Assembly: GCA_964578835.1 (NCBI GenBank)
Contig: CAZOEL010000001.1
Span: forward strand, 62,001-126,000
DNA length: 64,000 nucleotides
Direction of reading: 5' to 3'
DNA from: CAZOEL01 sp964578835
GTDB taxonomy: Bacteria; Desulfobacterota; Syntrophobacteria; Syntrophobacterales; Syntrophobacteraceae
Every line of letters begins with the position of its first letter. Position 1 is the stretch's first letter. This document shows positions 9,188 to 17,748 of the stretch, in pieces. The position numbers and the translations under genes were made by a program. The notes below the pieces were generated by a model. It saw only the letters and a program-made list of their open reading frames with translations. It was not told the DNA's origin and did not search any database.

Positions 9188-9671
9188 CGAATATCGTGAC
9201 AATTTCGAGATCTTGATGCAGATTCCTCTTTTCTCGGGGCTGCCCGTCGAGGCCCTGAAGGTGTTTGCCTATCTCTGCAAAAGAGTATCCTTCAGGCCTG
9301 GTGAAACCATATTCCGTCGTCATGAAGTGGATGCCTGCGCCTACTACATCATCAGCGGCAGGGCGAAGTTGGTCTTTGAAAACGGGGAAGAAGAGGAGTT
9401 GAGAACAATCGGCGAAACCGAGTTCATCGGAGGGCTCTCGCTTTTTTGCGATATGAAGCGTCTATTTACGCTTAAGGCGGATACCGCCCTGACATGCCTC
9501 ATGCTTTCCAAAGAGAAGTTTCAGAAAACTCTCGAGCAATTTCCCCAAATAGCTGGCAAGATGTTTGAGGCGCTTGTCGAAGGCATCTACGCTTGGGAGG
9601 CTGGGTTTGTGCGCGAGCATGGGCTCAAGTGTAAGGAATGTAAGGCTAGTATTGGGGTTAGCCTCGTTTAG
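9153..9671 (+). CDS. Cyclic-nucleotide-binding-domain protein without DNA-binding domain
   Basis: The product (172 aa) consists of a Crp/PKA-type cNMP-binding beta-barrel: LMQIPLFSGLPVEALKVFAYLCKRVSFRPGETIF, then YYIISGRAKLVF and the phosphate-cassette-like region FIGGLSLF. No helix-turn-helix follows. The chain ends instead with a helix and a small cysteine cluster (CKECKA). It is therefore a ligand or protein sensor rather than a transcription factor. The canonical cAMP arginine of the phosphate cassette is not obvious, so the ligand is unknown. ATG 9153 lies inside the end of the ABC gene (35-nt overlap), which implies co-translation and a role in controlling that exporter. AGGG precedes the start by 8 bases. 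Confidence 0.87.
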   Translation: MSSSMEPKRASSEYRDNFEILMQIPLFSGLPVEALKVFAYLCKRVSFRPGETIFRRHEVDACAYYIISGRAKLVFENGEEEELRTIGETEFIGGLSLFCDMKRLFTLKADTALTCLMLSKEKFQKTLEQFPQIAGKMFEALVEGIYAWEAGFVREHGLKCKECKASIGVSLV

Positions 9672-9727
9672 GCCTTGATTCTATAAAGGATTCTTCCGCC
9701 CGAAAACCGGGTCCAAGAGATAAATGT

Positions 9728-10132
9728 ATGGACACATTGCGCCTTCCTGCAAGAATTGAATCTTTGGAACCATTTCGTTCTTATGTTGTGAAGAAAGTAG
9801 CGCAAGTAGGCGCGTCTCAGGACGCCATTTTCAAGATTGAGCTAATCCTCGAGGAGTTGCTTACAAATATCATCAAGTACGCCTACCGGAAAGGGAGCGA
9901 GGGGGATATCGAAATAGGCTGTTCGATTGACGATAACAAGCTCTGTATTTCCATAGGCGATTGGGGCTGCCCGTTCGATCCTCTCTCAAAAATCGAGCCT
10001 GACATATGTCAGGATGTGAGCGATAGAAATGTTGGGGGGCTTGGCATCTTTTTGGCCCGCAAATTCATGTCCGAGTTGAAATATGAACGAGATTCCGGAA
10101 AAAACCTGCTGATGTTTTGCTTCGAGCTTTGA
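9728..10132 (+). CDS. RsbW-like serine kinase / anti-sigma-type HATPase
   Basis: The product (134 aa) is a GHKL ATPase of the RsbW/SpoIIAB type. Its N-box is EELLTNIIKYAYRKG, its G1 box GDWGCPFDP and its G2 box NVGGLGIFLARKFMSELKYERD. Such proteins phosphorylate STAS antagonists and sequester a target, usually a sigma factor. It is third in line after the ABC exporter and cNMP protein (56-nt gap), and the STAS protein is encoded divergently at 6020-6352, so all pieces of a partner switch flank the transporter. No sigma factor or PP2C phosphatase gene is in the window, so the output may be the exporter itself or a distant target. Confidence 0.9.
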   Translation: MDTLRLPARIESLEPFRSYVVKKVAQVGASQDAIFKIELILEELLTNIIKYAYRKGSEGDIEIGCSIDDNKLCISIGDWGCPFDPLSKIEPDICQDVSDRNVGGLGIFLARKFMSELKYERDSGKNLLMFCFEL

Positions 10133-10155
10133 GTCCGGCGCCCTTCGGGACGACC

Positions 10156-10767
10156 CTATTTTGGCAGATACCAGTCGAAATTCAGCTTTTCCCCACCGAC
10201 TGGATCTGCGGGCTTGAACTTCCCCTGTTTAATCTTTTCACCGTGGCAGGCCTTTTCTTCTTCCGCGTAGTTCGTGACGGCCAATTTGATGGAATTTCCG
10301 GGCGTAAAGGCGTCATCTTCTCCTTCATACCTTTGGATAATCATGCTGATGGAGTTCATGGCCTCATCCTTGAACGACCACTTCCACACTTTCAGCGTGC
10401 CGAAAGGGTTTCCCCGCCATTCTGATGGTTTTCCGTATCGGTTGGTGAGCGCGGAAAGAAGATCATCAAAAAACTCTTTCGTATCATTTTCGTAATTGAG
10501 CTTGATGCGCACGATACGGCCGGGAGCTTTGCAGGCGCCATAAACGACATATCCGCTTTCGTATCCCTTTATTCTCCTGAGAGCCGCCTTCACAAGATAT
10601 TCGGCGCGCCAGATTGGAGCTGCGGTATCCATGTCGAGCTTATCCCGATTGTCTTCGATCCTTGAGCCGAGAGCGACGCCGACGATAGATTTGGGCGCCT
10701 CGCCGGCAAACGCGGCCGGCAGAAAGGATAAGATCAGCACGACAAGTAAGGGTATGGCCTTGCTCAT
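10156..10767 (-). CDS. Secreted hypothetical protein
   Basis: The family was not recognised. The 203-aa product begins with a clear signal peptide (MSKAIPLLVVLILSFLPAAFAGEA, cleavage after AFA), so it is periplasmic or secreted. The mature part opens with IVGVALGSRIEDNRDKL, similar in layout to small periplasmic proteins whose N-terminus reads 'G(I/V)xLGxxxxxv', and contains FDDLLSALTNRYGKPSEW and LKVWKWSF. That pattern is reminiscent of proteins with a short 'ryGkPs.w' motif of unknown function. Two cysteines (YGACKAPG and EKACHGEK) might form a disulfide. It converges on the RsbW-like gene with a 23-bp gap, and its promoter lies in the 289-bp region before cysQ. Confidence 0.75.
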   Translation of the reverse strand: MSKAIPLLVVLILSFLPAAFAGEAPKSIVGVALGSRIEDNRDKLDMDTAAPIWRAEYLVKAALRRIKGYESGYVVYGACKAPGRIVRIKLNYENDTKEFFDDLLSALTNRYGKPSEWRGNPFGTLKVWKWSFKDEAMNSISMIIQRYEGEDDAFTPGNSIKLAVTNYAEEEKACHGEKIKQGKFKPADPVGGEKLNFDWYLPK

Positions 10768-11056
10768 TATAAACCTCCCGTCTCTGTAGCCGGAGACAGA
10801 TCAGTCATCCTACGCGGTTCTAATCTTGATTCCGTCGCCAGCGCCCCATTTTAAGATCTTCAAGGAGGTTGACAAGGAATCGGCTCAGGGTCTATCGTTC
10901 TTATCTTGATATCGTATTCTGATTTAAACCGATGGCTTCGTCAAATAGAAAAGCCTTGCTGCCGCTATGAGCGTTCTTCTTTCGAAAGGTTTTTTTGCTT
11001 CCATGACGATCCATTTTTTCATGTTCGACGAACCATAGAACAGTGAGGTGATAAAG

Positions 11057-11866
11057 GTGGTAGATTTCGACTTTCTGGCGGCTCTTACCGAGGAGGCTGG
11101 AAAAGCCATTCTGGAAGTATATGGCACAGAATTTAGCGTGAAGGAGAAGGAGGATCGTTCTCCTCTGACTCTTGCAGATTCACGCTCCCATCTCATAATT
11201 TCCAAAGGGCTTCAATCGCGCTATCCTGATATCCCTGTGCTCTCTGAGGAAGGAAAGGAGGCGCCGTACTCCGTGCGCAAGGATTGGGGCCGATTCTGGC
11301 TGGTCGATCCTCTGGACGGCACAAAGGAGTTCATCAAAAGAAACGGCGAATTTACGATCAATATCGCTTTGATTGAAGGGCGGCTTCCTATTTTCGGAGC
11401 CATATACATTCCGGTCAAGGACGTCCTGTATCTGGCCGCCCGAGGCGCCGGCTGCTGGGAGATAAGCAGCCGCGGAAAACGGTCCCTCAAGGTAAGCCCT
11501 CCATCCGCGGGCATCCCGATAAGAGTGGTGAGCAGCCGTTCTCATGCATCTGCAAAAATCGATTCTATTCTGGACCTTTTGCCCGAGCACGAGTTGTTGA
11601 GCAGGGGCAGCGCGCTCAAGTTTTGCTCGATCGCCGCGGGCGAGGCGGATTTCTATCCGAGATTTGGCCCCACTTGGGAGTGGGACACCGCAGCGGGTCA
11701 GGCCATCGTCACGGAGGCGGGAGGCTCAATGATAAATTTTGCAGGCGAGCCCTTTGCCTATAATAAGCCCGATCTCCTGAACGGTCCTTTTCTCGTGGCC
11801 TCAAGCCTCGACTGGCTTACAGGGACCGGAATCCTGGATAGAGTCACCACTCTGGACCTTTCGTGA
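11057..11866 (+). CDS. cysQ: 3'(2'),5'-bisphosphate nucleotidase CysQ
   Basis: CysQ (269 aa) is a magnesium-dependent phosphatase of the inositol-monophosphatase fold. It hydrolyses 3'-phosphoadenosine 5'-phosphate (PAP) formed in sulfate assimilation. Signatures are the metal-binding VDPLDGTKEFIKRNGEFT block and the C-terminal WEWDTAAGQAIVTEAGG block, plus SPLTLADSRSH and LSEEGKE in the N-terminal half. GTG 11057 is preferred because GAGGTGA ends 5 bases before it; an in-frame GTG at 11048 lies inside that ribosome-binding site. It stands alone on the plus strand, convergent with the hybrid kinase gene 29 bp downstream. Assignment firm. Confidence 0.94.
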   Translation: MVDFDFLAALTEEAGKAILEVYGTEFSVKEKEDRSPLTLADSRSHLIISKGLQSRYPDIPVLSEEGKEAPYSVRKDWGRFWLVDPLDGTKEFIKRNGEFTINIALIEGRLPIFGAIYIPVKDVLYLAARGAGCWEISSRGKRSLKVSPPSAGIPIRVVSSRSHASAKIDSILDLLPEHELLSRGSALKFCSIAAGEADFYPRFGPTWEWDTAAGQAIVTEAGGSMINFAGEPFAYNKPDLLNGPFLVASSLDWLTGTGILDRVTTLDLS

Positions 11867-11895
11867 GGAGAGGAGTGCTTTCCCCTTTGCCAAGT

Positions 11896-14106
11896 CTATC
11901 CAACCGGTGATGCGCTCCGTTTATTGTCAAGCGCGCCCCGGATGGTTTCGGCCAGCTTCGCCATTAACAAAGGCTTCATGACGAAGGCGCTGATTCCAAT
12001 GGCCTCGGCCTGCTTATCTGTTATCTTTTCGCTGTAGCCGGTGCAGACCACGATCGGTATGTCCGCGCGAGCTCGCAGGAGCTCCGTGGCCAGCCTGTCT
12101 CCGGTCATGTTGGGCATGGTCATATCGGTCATTACCAGATCAAAACGGTCGGGATTGGAGCGGAAGAGCGCCAACGCCTCCATGCTGCTCGACCTGATTT
12201 CCACTCTGTAACCCAGTTGCTCCAACATTTCCTTGCTCATGTCAAGGAGGACCTGTTCATCATCCACTAATAGAATGCGCTCATGACCGGTGGGCATATT
12301 CTGCAGAGCTTCCTTTTCTTCGACGGCCTCCTGTTCGATGACGGGCAAATAAAGATTGAACAATGCGCCCTCTCCCGGTTTGCTCTCCACTGTGATCGTC
12401 CCGCCATGCTTTTGCACGATTCCATGGGCTACGGCAAGGCCGAGGCCTGTGCCGGTTCCCTTCCCTTTTGTGGTGAAGTATGGATCAAAGATTTTTTGCA
12501 TGATGTCCTCGTCCATTCCGCAACCCGAGTCTTTCACCGTGATTCTGATATAGGAGCCGGGCCTGAGATCGGGATGTAGGGCACTAAAGCCGAGCTCACG
12601 ATTCACGGAAGTCATGCCGACTTCCAGCACTCCTCCCTTTTCCTGCATCGCGTGATGAGCATTGGTGCAAAGGTTCATGAGAACCTGGTGAATTTGTACG
12701 GGATCAGCCAGGACGTTGCCAATGTTGGGCTCGAAGCGCTGGCGGATTTCAATGGTGGCCGGAAGGGAGGCCCTAATAAATTTGAGGACCTCTTTCACCA
12801 CATGCGCTATCTGGATCGGTCTGCGCTCTTCCTCGCTTTGCCTGCTGAAGGCCAGGATCTGGTTGATCAGATCTTTTGCCCGTTCGGAAGCGTTAAGAAC
12901 CATTTGGAGCTTCTTCCAGGTCTTGGAACCATTCGGAATATCGAGGAGGGAAAGCTCTGCATAACCTGTAATGACAGCCAATATGTTGTTGAAGTCGTGG
13001 GCGATGCCGCTGGCGAGCGTTCCAATGGCCTCAAGCTTTTGGGATTTTTGCAAATGCTGCATCAATGTGCGGTGCTCGGCTTCGGCCGCCTCTATGCGGG
13101 AGATGCTCGCCTTAAGCTCTGTGGCATGCTGCCGCACCTGCTCATACAACAAGCTCTTGTTCAACCCGATAGCCATTTCATTGGCGAGGGCCTCAAGCAA
13201 GGAGACATCCTCCTGAAAGTTCCTCTTCTCCAGAGACGCCATTCCCAGAACTCCGATGATTTCCGGTCCGCTCCGAAGCGGCAGCGCGGCGAACGAGCAG
13301 AATCCCGCTTTGAGGCATTCCTGCATCGAGCAACGGTAATCCGAACTGATGTCGGTGGAATAGAGGGACTTTCCTTCGCTGACCGCCAGCCCGCAAAGAC
13401 ATTTGCCCAGTCTGTGGGGCTCTGTCGGCTGCCAGTCCGTCTTTAAACGCTCGGGGAATACGCCTTTGATCTCCAGTTCCACGCCTTTGACCAAGAGAAC
13501 CACAGCCAAATCGGGTCTTATGGCTTGCACGACCTCGCGCAATCCGCACTGGATGGAATCCTCCACGGTTATGCTTTCATTCACGGCTCGAGCAAGCCTG
13601 TTGAGCATCGACAATTCTTCAGCGCGTCGCCGGAGAGCCGCTTCGCTTTCCTCCAAGGCGTGAGTGCGCATCTCGACTAGCTGCTCTAGACGATTCATGT
13701 AATGGTGGCTCTCCTCCTCGAGGCGCAGTCTCTCGTCGCTGAGATGCTTAATGTGGAGGGCATTGCGAATTGCTTTGAGGATTTCTTTTTTTCCCACTGG
13801 CTTCTGCAGATAATCGACAGCGCCGTGGCGCAACGATTCAGCGGCCGTCTCGAGGGTGGGCTCTCCGGTCATCATGATGACCTGAACCCTTGGAGCCGCG
13901 TTGCGAATTTGCCGGAGCAGATCGACACCGGAAACCCGAGGTAGAATGATGTCGGTCAAGACTACATCCATAGGCGTTTTATGGAGAATAGTCAGCGCCG
14001 ATTCGGCTTCTTCCGCGGTTTCCACGAAGTGTCCATCATCCTCCAGGAAGGCCTTCACGGTCAGACGAATGCTCCGTTCATCATCCACGACCAAAATGTT
14101 GCCCAT
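11896..14106 (-). CDS. Hybrid histidine kinase: receiver-GAF-HisKA-HATPase-receiver
   Basis: The product (736 aa) starts with a receiver domain (MGNILVVDDE, phospho-acceptor D52 in LTDIILP), followed by a coiled-coil linker and a GAF domain (about 165-330). The kinase core has H370 in GIAHDFNN and an HATPase with ADPVQIHQVLMNLCTNA, GCGMDE and GTGLGLAVAHGIV. A C-terminal receiver carries D661 (LVMTDMTMP). No membrane helix is seen, so it is cytoplasmic. ATG 14106 follows GGAGG by 5 bases; that site overlaps the stop of the upstream kinase gene, so the two are co-translated and probably form a phosphorelay. There is no DNA-binding output domain. Its core is strikingly similar to the kinase at 52606-55359. 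Confidence 0.92.
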   Translation of the reverse strand: MGNILVVDDERSIRLTVKAFLEDDGHFVETAEEAESALTILHKTPMDVVLTDIILPRVSGVDLLRQIRNAAPRVQVIMMTGEPTLETAAESLRHGAVDYLQKPVGKKEILKAIRNALHIKHLSDERLRLEEESHHYMNRLEQLVEMRTHALEESEAALRRRAEELSMLNRLARAVNESITVEDSIQCGLREVVQAIRPDLAVVLLVKGVELEIKGVFPERLKTDWQPTEPHRLGKCLCGLAVSEGKSLYSTDISSDYRCSMQECLKAGFCSFAALPLRSGPEIIGVLGMASLEKRNFQEDVSLLEALANEMAIGLNKSLLYEQVRQHATELKASISRIEAAEAEHRTLMQHLQKSQKLEAIGTLASGIAHDFNNILAVITGYAELSLLDIPNGSKTWKKLQMVLNASERAKDLINQILAFSRQSEEERRPIQIAHVVKEVLKFIRASLPATIEIRQRFEPNIGNVLADPVQIHQVLMNLCTNAHHAMQEKGGVLEVGMTSVNRELGFSALHPDLRPGSYIRITVKDSGCGMDEDIMQKIFDPYFTTKGKGTGTGLGLAVAHGIVQKHGGTITVESKPGEGALFNLYLPVIEQEAVEEKEALQNMPTGHERILLVDDEQVLLDMSKEMLEQLGYRVEIRSSSMEALALFRSNPDRFDLVMTDMTMPNMTGDRLATELLRARADIPIVVCTGYSEKITDKQAEAIGISAFVMKPLLMAKLAETIRGALDNKRSASPVG

Positions 14107-14119
14107 CAGCGCCTCCACA

Positions 14120-16747
14120 TTATTCAGCGAGCGTCCATCCGTTATCTATGGGAAGATCCATATGGAAACGGGTAAGACAGCCCGGCTCGGACTCAAAGCT
14201 CAATTCTCCGCCATGATCCTTGATTATGCCATAGCTTATTGAGAGTCCCAAACCTGTTCCGGTTTCCTTCGGTTTGGTGGTGAAGAAAGGATCGAAGATT
14301 CGATCGCGAAACCCCAGAGGAATCCCTTGTCCAGTGTCTTCAACGGTAGTTCGGATATATCGTTTGCCCTTTATTTCGATCACTTCAGCAGATAACCGCA
14401 GCTTCTTTCCCGCGTCGTAAGCCGGGTACCGCTCATTCAGCGCATCCCTCGCATTGGTCAGCAGATTCATCAAAACTTGCTGGATTTGCTGGCTCCGACA
14501 CTTGATCTTGGGGAGGTTTGCGGGGATGGCCACTTCAAAGTCTATCTGGTCGTGACGCATCACCGTTTGAAATAAAGAAAGCGTAGACGAAACTATATCC
14601 TCAAGCTGCGCCTGGCTATGGGATTGTTTTTCATGCCGCGCGAAAGTCAGCAGGTTGCGCACGATTCTGGCTACGCGCTGGGTCTCATTCAGGATTTCTT
14701 GGGCAAATCCCGCCGCGGGGTTGCCTTCTTCCAATCGGTCGAGAATCAATTGAGCATAGTTCATAATGCCGTTGATTGGGTTGTTGATCTCATGGGCTAC
14801 GCCTCCGGCCAGTGTTCCGATGGATTGGAGCTTTTGTGACTGGATCAATTGCTCTTCAAGCTTTCGGGTCTCGGTGACGTCCCTGGCGTTGACAACAACC
14901 CCTTCCACGCTCCCTTCATCGTCGAATACCGGGAAGAAAGTGACGTCCAAGATTTTGCGGCCGATGCCGGCAAAATCATGCGTCACCTGAAAGTGGACGG
15001 TCTGGCCCGAGAGGGCCTGATCGAAGCGGGGTTGGATCTCATCCCGAAACACCTTCTCCCCGAATATTTCCAGCATCGTTTGGCCAATCACCTCCTCGCG
15101 AGTCTTGCCGTGCGTCGACAATAAGCTTTCATTCACCGTGTCATAAACATATGCCCGATTGATCAAGGCGATCAGATCCTTTGATGTGGAAACGATGCGC
15201 TCGTACTTGCGAAGCGACTCTTCGGCCTGTTTTCGCTCAGCAATAAACCTCGCCTGCTGGATGTTCTGATAGGCGGTGGTGGAAATCTGAGAGGCGACCT
15301 CAAAAAGGAATTGGGCGGCCAGATCGAACTGCTCTTGAGGCATAAAGGGAACCTTTTCGTAAGCCGCGCGAAAGGCAGTTTCATCTGCGCCTATTTCAAG
15401 GGCGTATTCTATGATTCTTTCTTCTTCTTGGTTTTCATTGCGAACCTGGCCGATCAACCAGTTGGCGATATGACGCCCTCCGACAGTGATGCTGGCGCCG
15501 GCATTACACAATCCGACGCTCAAACAGTTCTTAATGTTGGGTCCTGAAGGATTGTGACGTCCAATTTCAGCATCTGAGCGCAGGCATTTTTCCAATCCCT
15601 TCGGGCTCTTCCGGATAATCTGACTGCATAGATCTGTGAAATTGCTTGGTTGTGTGATAGGAACCCCATCGGGCTGAGTCATCAGCACGGCGACGCCGAA
15701 GGCTTTGGCAAACAAGTCCTGAAGATGCTGGATGCCGGATAAGCTGAATAAGTCTTCAAAAGCAACGCCTTGAGCGCTGTCCACCGGCTGAGTCAATGCT
15801 ATGATCCGCTTTTCGAGAGCTTCTTCGGCACGTTTGCGTTCTGTGATGTCGATATGGGATCCAGCAATGCGAACTGCCTTTCCTGATGAGTCGAGTTCGA
15901 CGACCTTGCCACGCCCCAGAACCCAGCGCCATTCACCATCCTTTGCCCTAAAGCGGACCTCAATGGCGAACGAAGCGTTCTCCTCAATCGCAAGGTAGAC
16001 GCTGCGGGCGGCCCGTTCAGCATCATCCGGATGGACCCGTTCTCTCCAGCTTTCATAAGATGCCGGGTATTCATCCGGTTCGTAACCCATCATCGTGTAA
16101 TATCGCGGACTAAAATACACTTGTCCTGTATGGAGATTCCAATCCCAAATTCCGTCTGAAGTTCCCTCGAGAGCCACCCGAAGGCGCTCCTCACTTTCTT
16201 TTAAGGCTTGCTCTGCCCGTTTGCATTCGGCTATAGAGGCGTTCATGTTTTCATAAAGCAAAGCGTTTTCCAAGAAGATTGCAAACTGGCCGGACAAAAG
16301 CTGTAGGAACTCCAAAGAATTATCGGTAAAGGTGGATTCGGACTTCCTGTTCTCAAGGTACAAAGCCAGATCTAAATTGCCTTTGTGATGAATTGGGAGG
16401 CATAGAATGGATTTGACCTGATGTTCACATAAATAGGAATCCATCCCGAATTGAGGATCTTGGTGGGCGCGCCCCAGCATTACTGCCTCGCCGGAACTGA
16501 CAACATGGTTGAAAATGCTCAACGAAAGATTCTGAGCTTCCGCTACGGGCGTGAGCAGACAGGTTATAATTACAGGGTCTCCTACCTGTCCGTTTGCCGT
16601 AGTGAACCAGGTTCCTTCATTCTTTCGCAGAATTAGGACTCTTTCGGCGCCAGTATTCTCCAAGAGAATGTTAACCGTCTTTGCCAGTAAATCGGGCGTT
16701 TGAAGCGTTTGCGATAAAGACTGGTAGATTTCTAGGAGTCTTTTCAT
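14120..16747 (-). CDS. Soluble sensor histidine kinase: GAF-PAS-PocR-PAS-HisKA-HATPase
   Basis: The product (875 aa) has a GAF domain (about 15-165), a PAS domain (185-305), a PocR-type ligand domain (about 328-500, with CLRSDAEIGR and a run of cysteines including NCLSVGLCNAG), a second PAS (510-630), HisKA with H652 (GGVAHEINNP) and an HATPase ending in GTGLGLSISYGIIKDHGG. PocR domains sense small organic metabolites such as diols, or use the cysteines for metal or redox sensing. No transmembrane helix is visible. ATG 16747 is chosen because the upstream extension would overlap comF and has no conserved content. It is directly followed by the receiver-hybrid kinase, its likely phosphotransfer partner. 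Signal and output are unknown. Confidence 0.9.
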   Translation of the reverse strand: MKRLLEIYQSLSQTLQTPDLLAKTVNILLENTGAERVLILRKNEGTWFTTANGQVGDPVIITCLLTPVAEAQNLSLSIFNHVVSSGEAVMLGRAHQDPQFGMDSYLCEHQVKSILCLPIHHKGNLDLALYLENRKSESTFTDNSLEFLQLLSGQFAIFLENALLYENMNASIAECKRAEQALKESEERLRVALEGTSDGIWDWNLHTGQVYFSPRYYTMMGYEPDEYPASYESWRERVHPDDAERAARSVYLAIEENASFAIEVRFRAKDGEWRWVLGRGKVVELDSSGKAVRIAGSHIDITERKRAEEALEKRIIALTQPVDSAQGVAFEDLFSLSGIQHLQDLFAKAFGVAVLMTQPDGVPITQPSNFTDLCSQIIRKSPKGLEKCLRSDAEIGRHNPSGPNIKNCLSVGLCNAGASITVGGRHIANWLIGQVRNENQEEERIIEYALEIGADETAFRAAYEKVPFMPQEQFDLAAQFLFEVASQISTTAYQNIQQARFIAERKQAEESLRKYERIVSTSKDLIALINRAYVYDTVNESLLSTHGKTREEVIGQTMLEIFGEKVFRDEIQPRFDQALSGQTVHFQVTHDFAGIGRKILDVTFFPVFDDEGSVEGVVVNARDVTETRKLEEQLIQSQKLQSIGTLAGGVAHEINNPINGIMNYAQLILDRLEEGNPAAGFAQEILNETQRVARIVRNLLTFARHEKQSHSQAQLEDIVSSTLSLFQTVMRHDQIDFEVAIPANLPKIKCRSQQIQQVLMNLLTNARDALNERYPAYDAGKKLRLSAEVIEIKGKRYIRTTVEDTGQGIPLGFRDRIFDPFFTTKPKETGTGLGLSISYGIIKDHGGELSFESEPGCLTRFHMDLPIDNGWTLAE

Positions 16748-16934
16748 AATGTATCCAGCCTTAAGATGAGGATAAGATGTTTGGCCGCGCAGGTTTGACC
16801 TCGAATGAAGCATAAAACAATTCGAAGCTTTTTGCCAGTCTGCGGCGCTTATCCATGCCCCTTCTGGAAGGGCCTGCTCTTTAAACAACACAGGCAGAGC
16901 TTCCGACGGCGTCTGATCCCGATAAGCCTCTATT

Positions 16935-17744
16935 TCAGAGCAGTTCGTAATCAGGCTTCCAATCGGGTAGGGCTCTTGATACCGTGAGCGCGAGCACTGC
17001 CCCAGCGCCTCCATTTTTCAGCGTTCTGGCGCATTCGTTGAGCGTGGTTCCGGTTGTGAAAACGTCGTCGATAAGGAGGATATTGCATTTTTCGAGTTTT
17101 GCGGGCATGGTGAGAGTGAATGCGTCTTTGACGTTTTCGAGGCGCTCCTGCCTCTTGAGGCGCGTTTGGGGCTCCGTCCAACATTTTCGGATGAGAAGAT
17201 CGTAACGTACGGGAATCCCGAGCTTGCGACCAAGCGCTTTCGCCAAAAGGCCTGCCTGATTGTAGCCTCTTTGTCTGAGACGTCTCACATGAAGAGGAAC
17301 AGGGAGTATGAAGTCCGAGGCATCTATTCGTTCGCGGTCGAGCATCCTCAGAATAAGATCCACCAGAGAAGGCGCCCAGTGGAGCTGAGCCCCGAATTTG
17401 AATCCGTGGATTCTATCCCGCACGACCCCCGAATGAAGAGTGGCCGAGCGGGCGATATCGAAGGCGAAAGCTTCTTTGAGGCAATCTCCGCAGTAGTGAT
17501 CGGGGGCTGAAGGGCTTTTAACAAAAGAGCGGCCGCACCTTGGACAGAGAGGGCGCTGTAGCCAGGGAAGATTTTCCAGGCAATCTTCGCACCAGAATTC
17601 TTCCCCGGGTGAATGCAAAATCTTGTCGCAGCCCGTGCAGCGCCGGGGGAAGCATAAATCGATAAAAGAGCCTCCGATCTCTTTCAACTGTCGAAGAGCC
17701 TCCGTTGACGCTCGATTGATCTGCACGCTGCGAAGGGCCGCCAT
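16935..17744 (-). CDS. comF: ComF family double-zinc-ribbon phosphoribosyltransferase-like protein
   Basis: The product (269 aa) begins with the cysteine-rich zinc region CFPRRCTGCD...CEDCLENL...CPRCGRSF...CGDCLKE. A type-I phosphoribosyltransferase domain follows, with the PRPP loop ILLIDDVFTTGTTLNECAR and the RGYNQAGLLAKALG block. ComF proteins act in DNA uptake during natural competence in some bacteria; in others the role is undefined. The gene lies 4 nt after icd on the minus strand, probably co-transcribed with prmA and icd, and 187 nt before the PocR kinase. No other competence gene is nearby. Confidence 0.93.
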   Translation of the reverse strand: MAALRSVQINRASTEALRQLKEIGGSFIDLCFPRRCTGCDKILHSPGEEFWCEDCLENLPWLQRPLCPRCGRSFVKSPSAPDHYCGDCLKEAFAFDIARSATLHSGVVRDRIHGFKFGAQLHWAPSLVDLILRMLDRERIDASDFILPVPLHVRRLRQRGYNQAGLLAKALGRKLGIPVRYDLLIRKCWTEPQTRLKRQERLENVKDAFTLTMPAKLEKCNILLIDDVFTTGTTLNECARTLKNGGAGAVLALTVSRALPDWKPDYELL

Positions 17745-17748
17745 TCTT

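Noticed and set aside
12652..13446. 264-codon plus-strand frame antisense to the hybrid kinase
   Set aside because: The opposite strand encodes a continuous, well-conserved kinase; the antisense product has no domain features.
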